A DNA stretch of 5,424 nt, from the NCBI GenBank assembly GCA_027618625.1, contig JAQCER010000297.1:1-5424 (forward strand), in the 5' to 3' direction. This DNA comes from Verrucomicrobiota bacterium. Its GTDB lineage: Bacteria > Verrucomicrobiota > Verrucomicrobiia > Verrucomicrobiales > DEV007. Under the pieces are notes generated by a model. That model was not told where the DNA came from. It saw nothing but the letters and a program-made list of their open reading frames with translations, and searched no databases. How positions within the stretch are numbered: position 1 is the first letter of the stretch; each line of letters opens with the position of its first letter. The position numbers and the translations under genes were made by a program. Of this stretch, positions 5,391-5,424 are shown in pieces.

Positions 5391-5424
5391 TGGAGAATGG
5401 GGGCAGATAGAATTGTCTGAAATC

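Overview
All convincing genes in this 5.4-kb window lie on the minus strand, so transcription runs from high to low coordinates. The protein types suggest a Gram-negative or similar environmental bacterium of moderate GC, perhaps Proteobacteria or Nitrospirota. This taxonomic guess rests only on the look of the proteins and is weak.

Right part (5341 to 3429). An ECF-type RNA polymerase sigma factor probably starts at a TTG codon. It overlaps by four bases (ATGA) a cysteine-free 111-residue protein that sits where an anti-sigma factor is usually encoded. After a 120-bp gap rich in palindromes and inverted repeats comes a small MscS-like mechanosensitive channel with TM-helix repeats. The grouping hints at an envelope or osmotic stress unit, but that is inference.

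Middle and left part (3428 to 38). A 186-bp intergenic region carries two short tandem repeats and a plausible sigma-70-type promoter. It precedes five closely packed genes: (1) a coiled-coil protein with a Lys/Ala-rich basic tail; (2) a protein resembling the Roadblock/LC7-like front module of certain OmpA-family proteins, here without OmpA; (3) a Rab/Ras-like small GTPase with unusual residues at the positions of Ras G12 and Q61; (4) a soluble sensor histidine kinase; (5) a response-regulator receiver fragment that stops about two residues before the expected phospho-acceptor aspartate.

The simplest reading of the five-gene block is a signalling module. A Roadblock-like protein would control or scaffold the GTPase, in the manner of MglB and MglA. 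The coiled-coil protein would act as an adaptor or anchor, and the kinase would connect the switch to phosphotransfer. The broken receiver suggests that the local phosphotransfer output has been lost or moved elsewhere. No tRNA, rRNA, CRISPR array, insertion sequence or integrase is visible, and no stretch above 300 bases lacks a gene.
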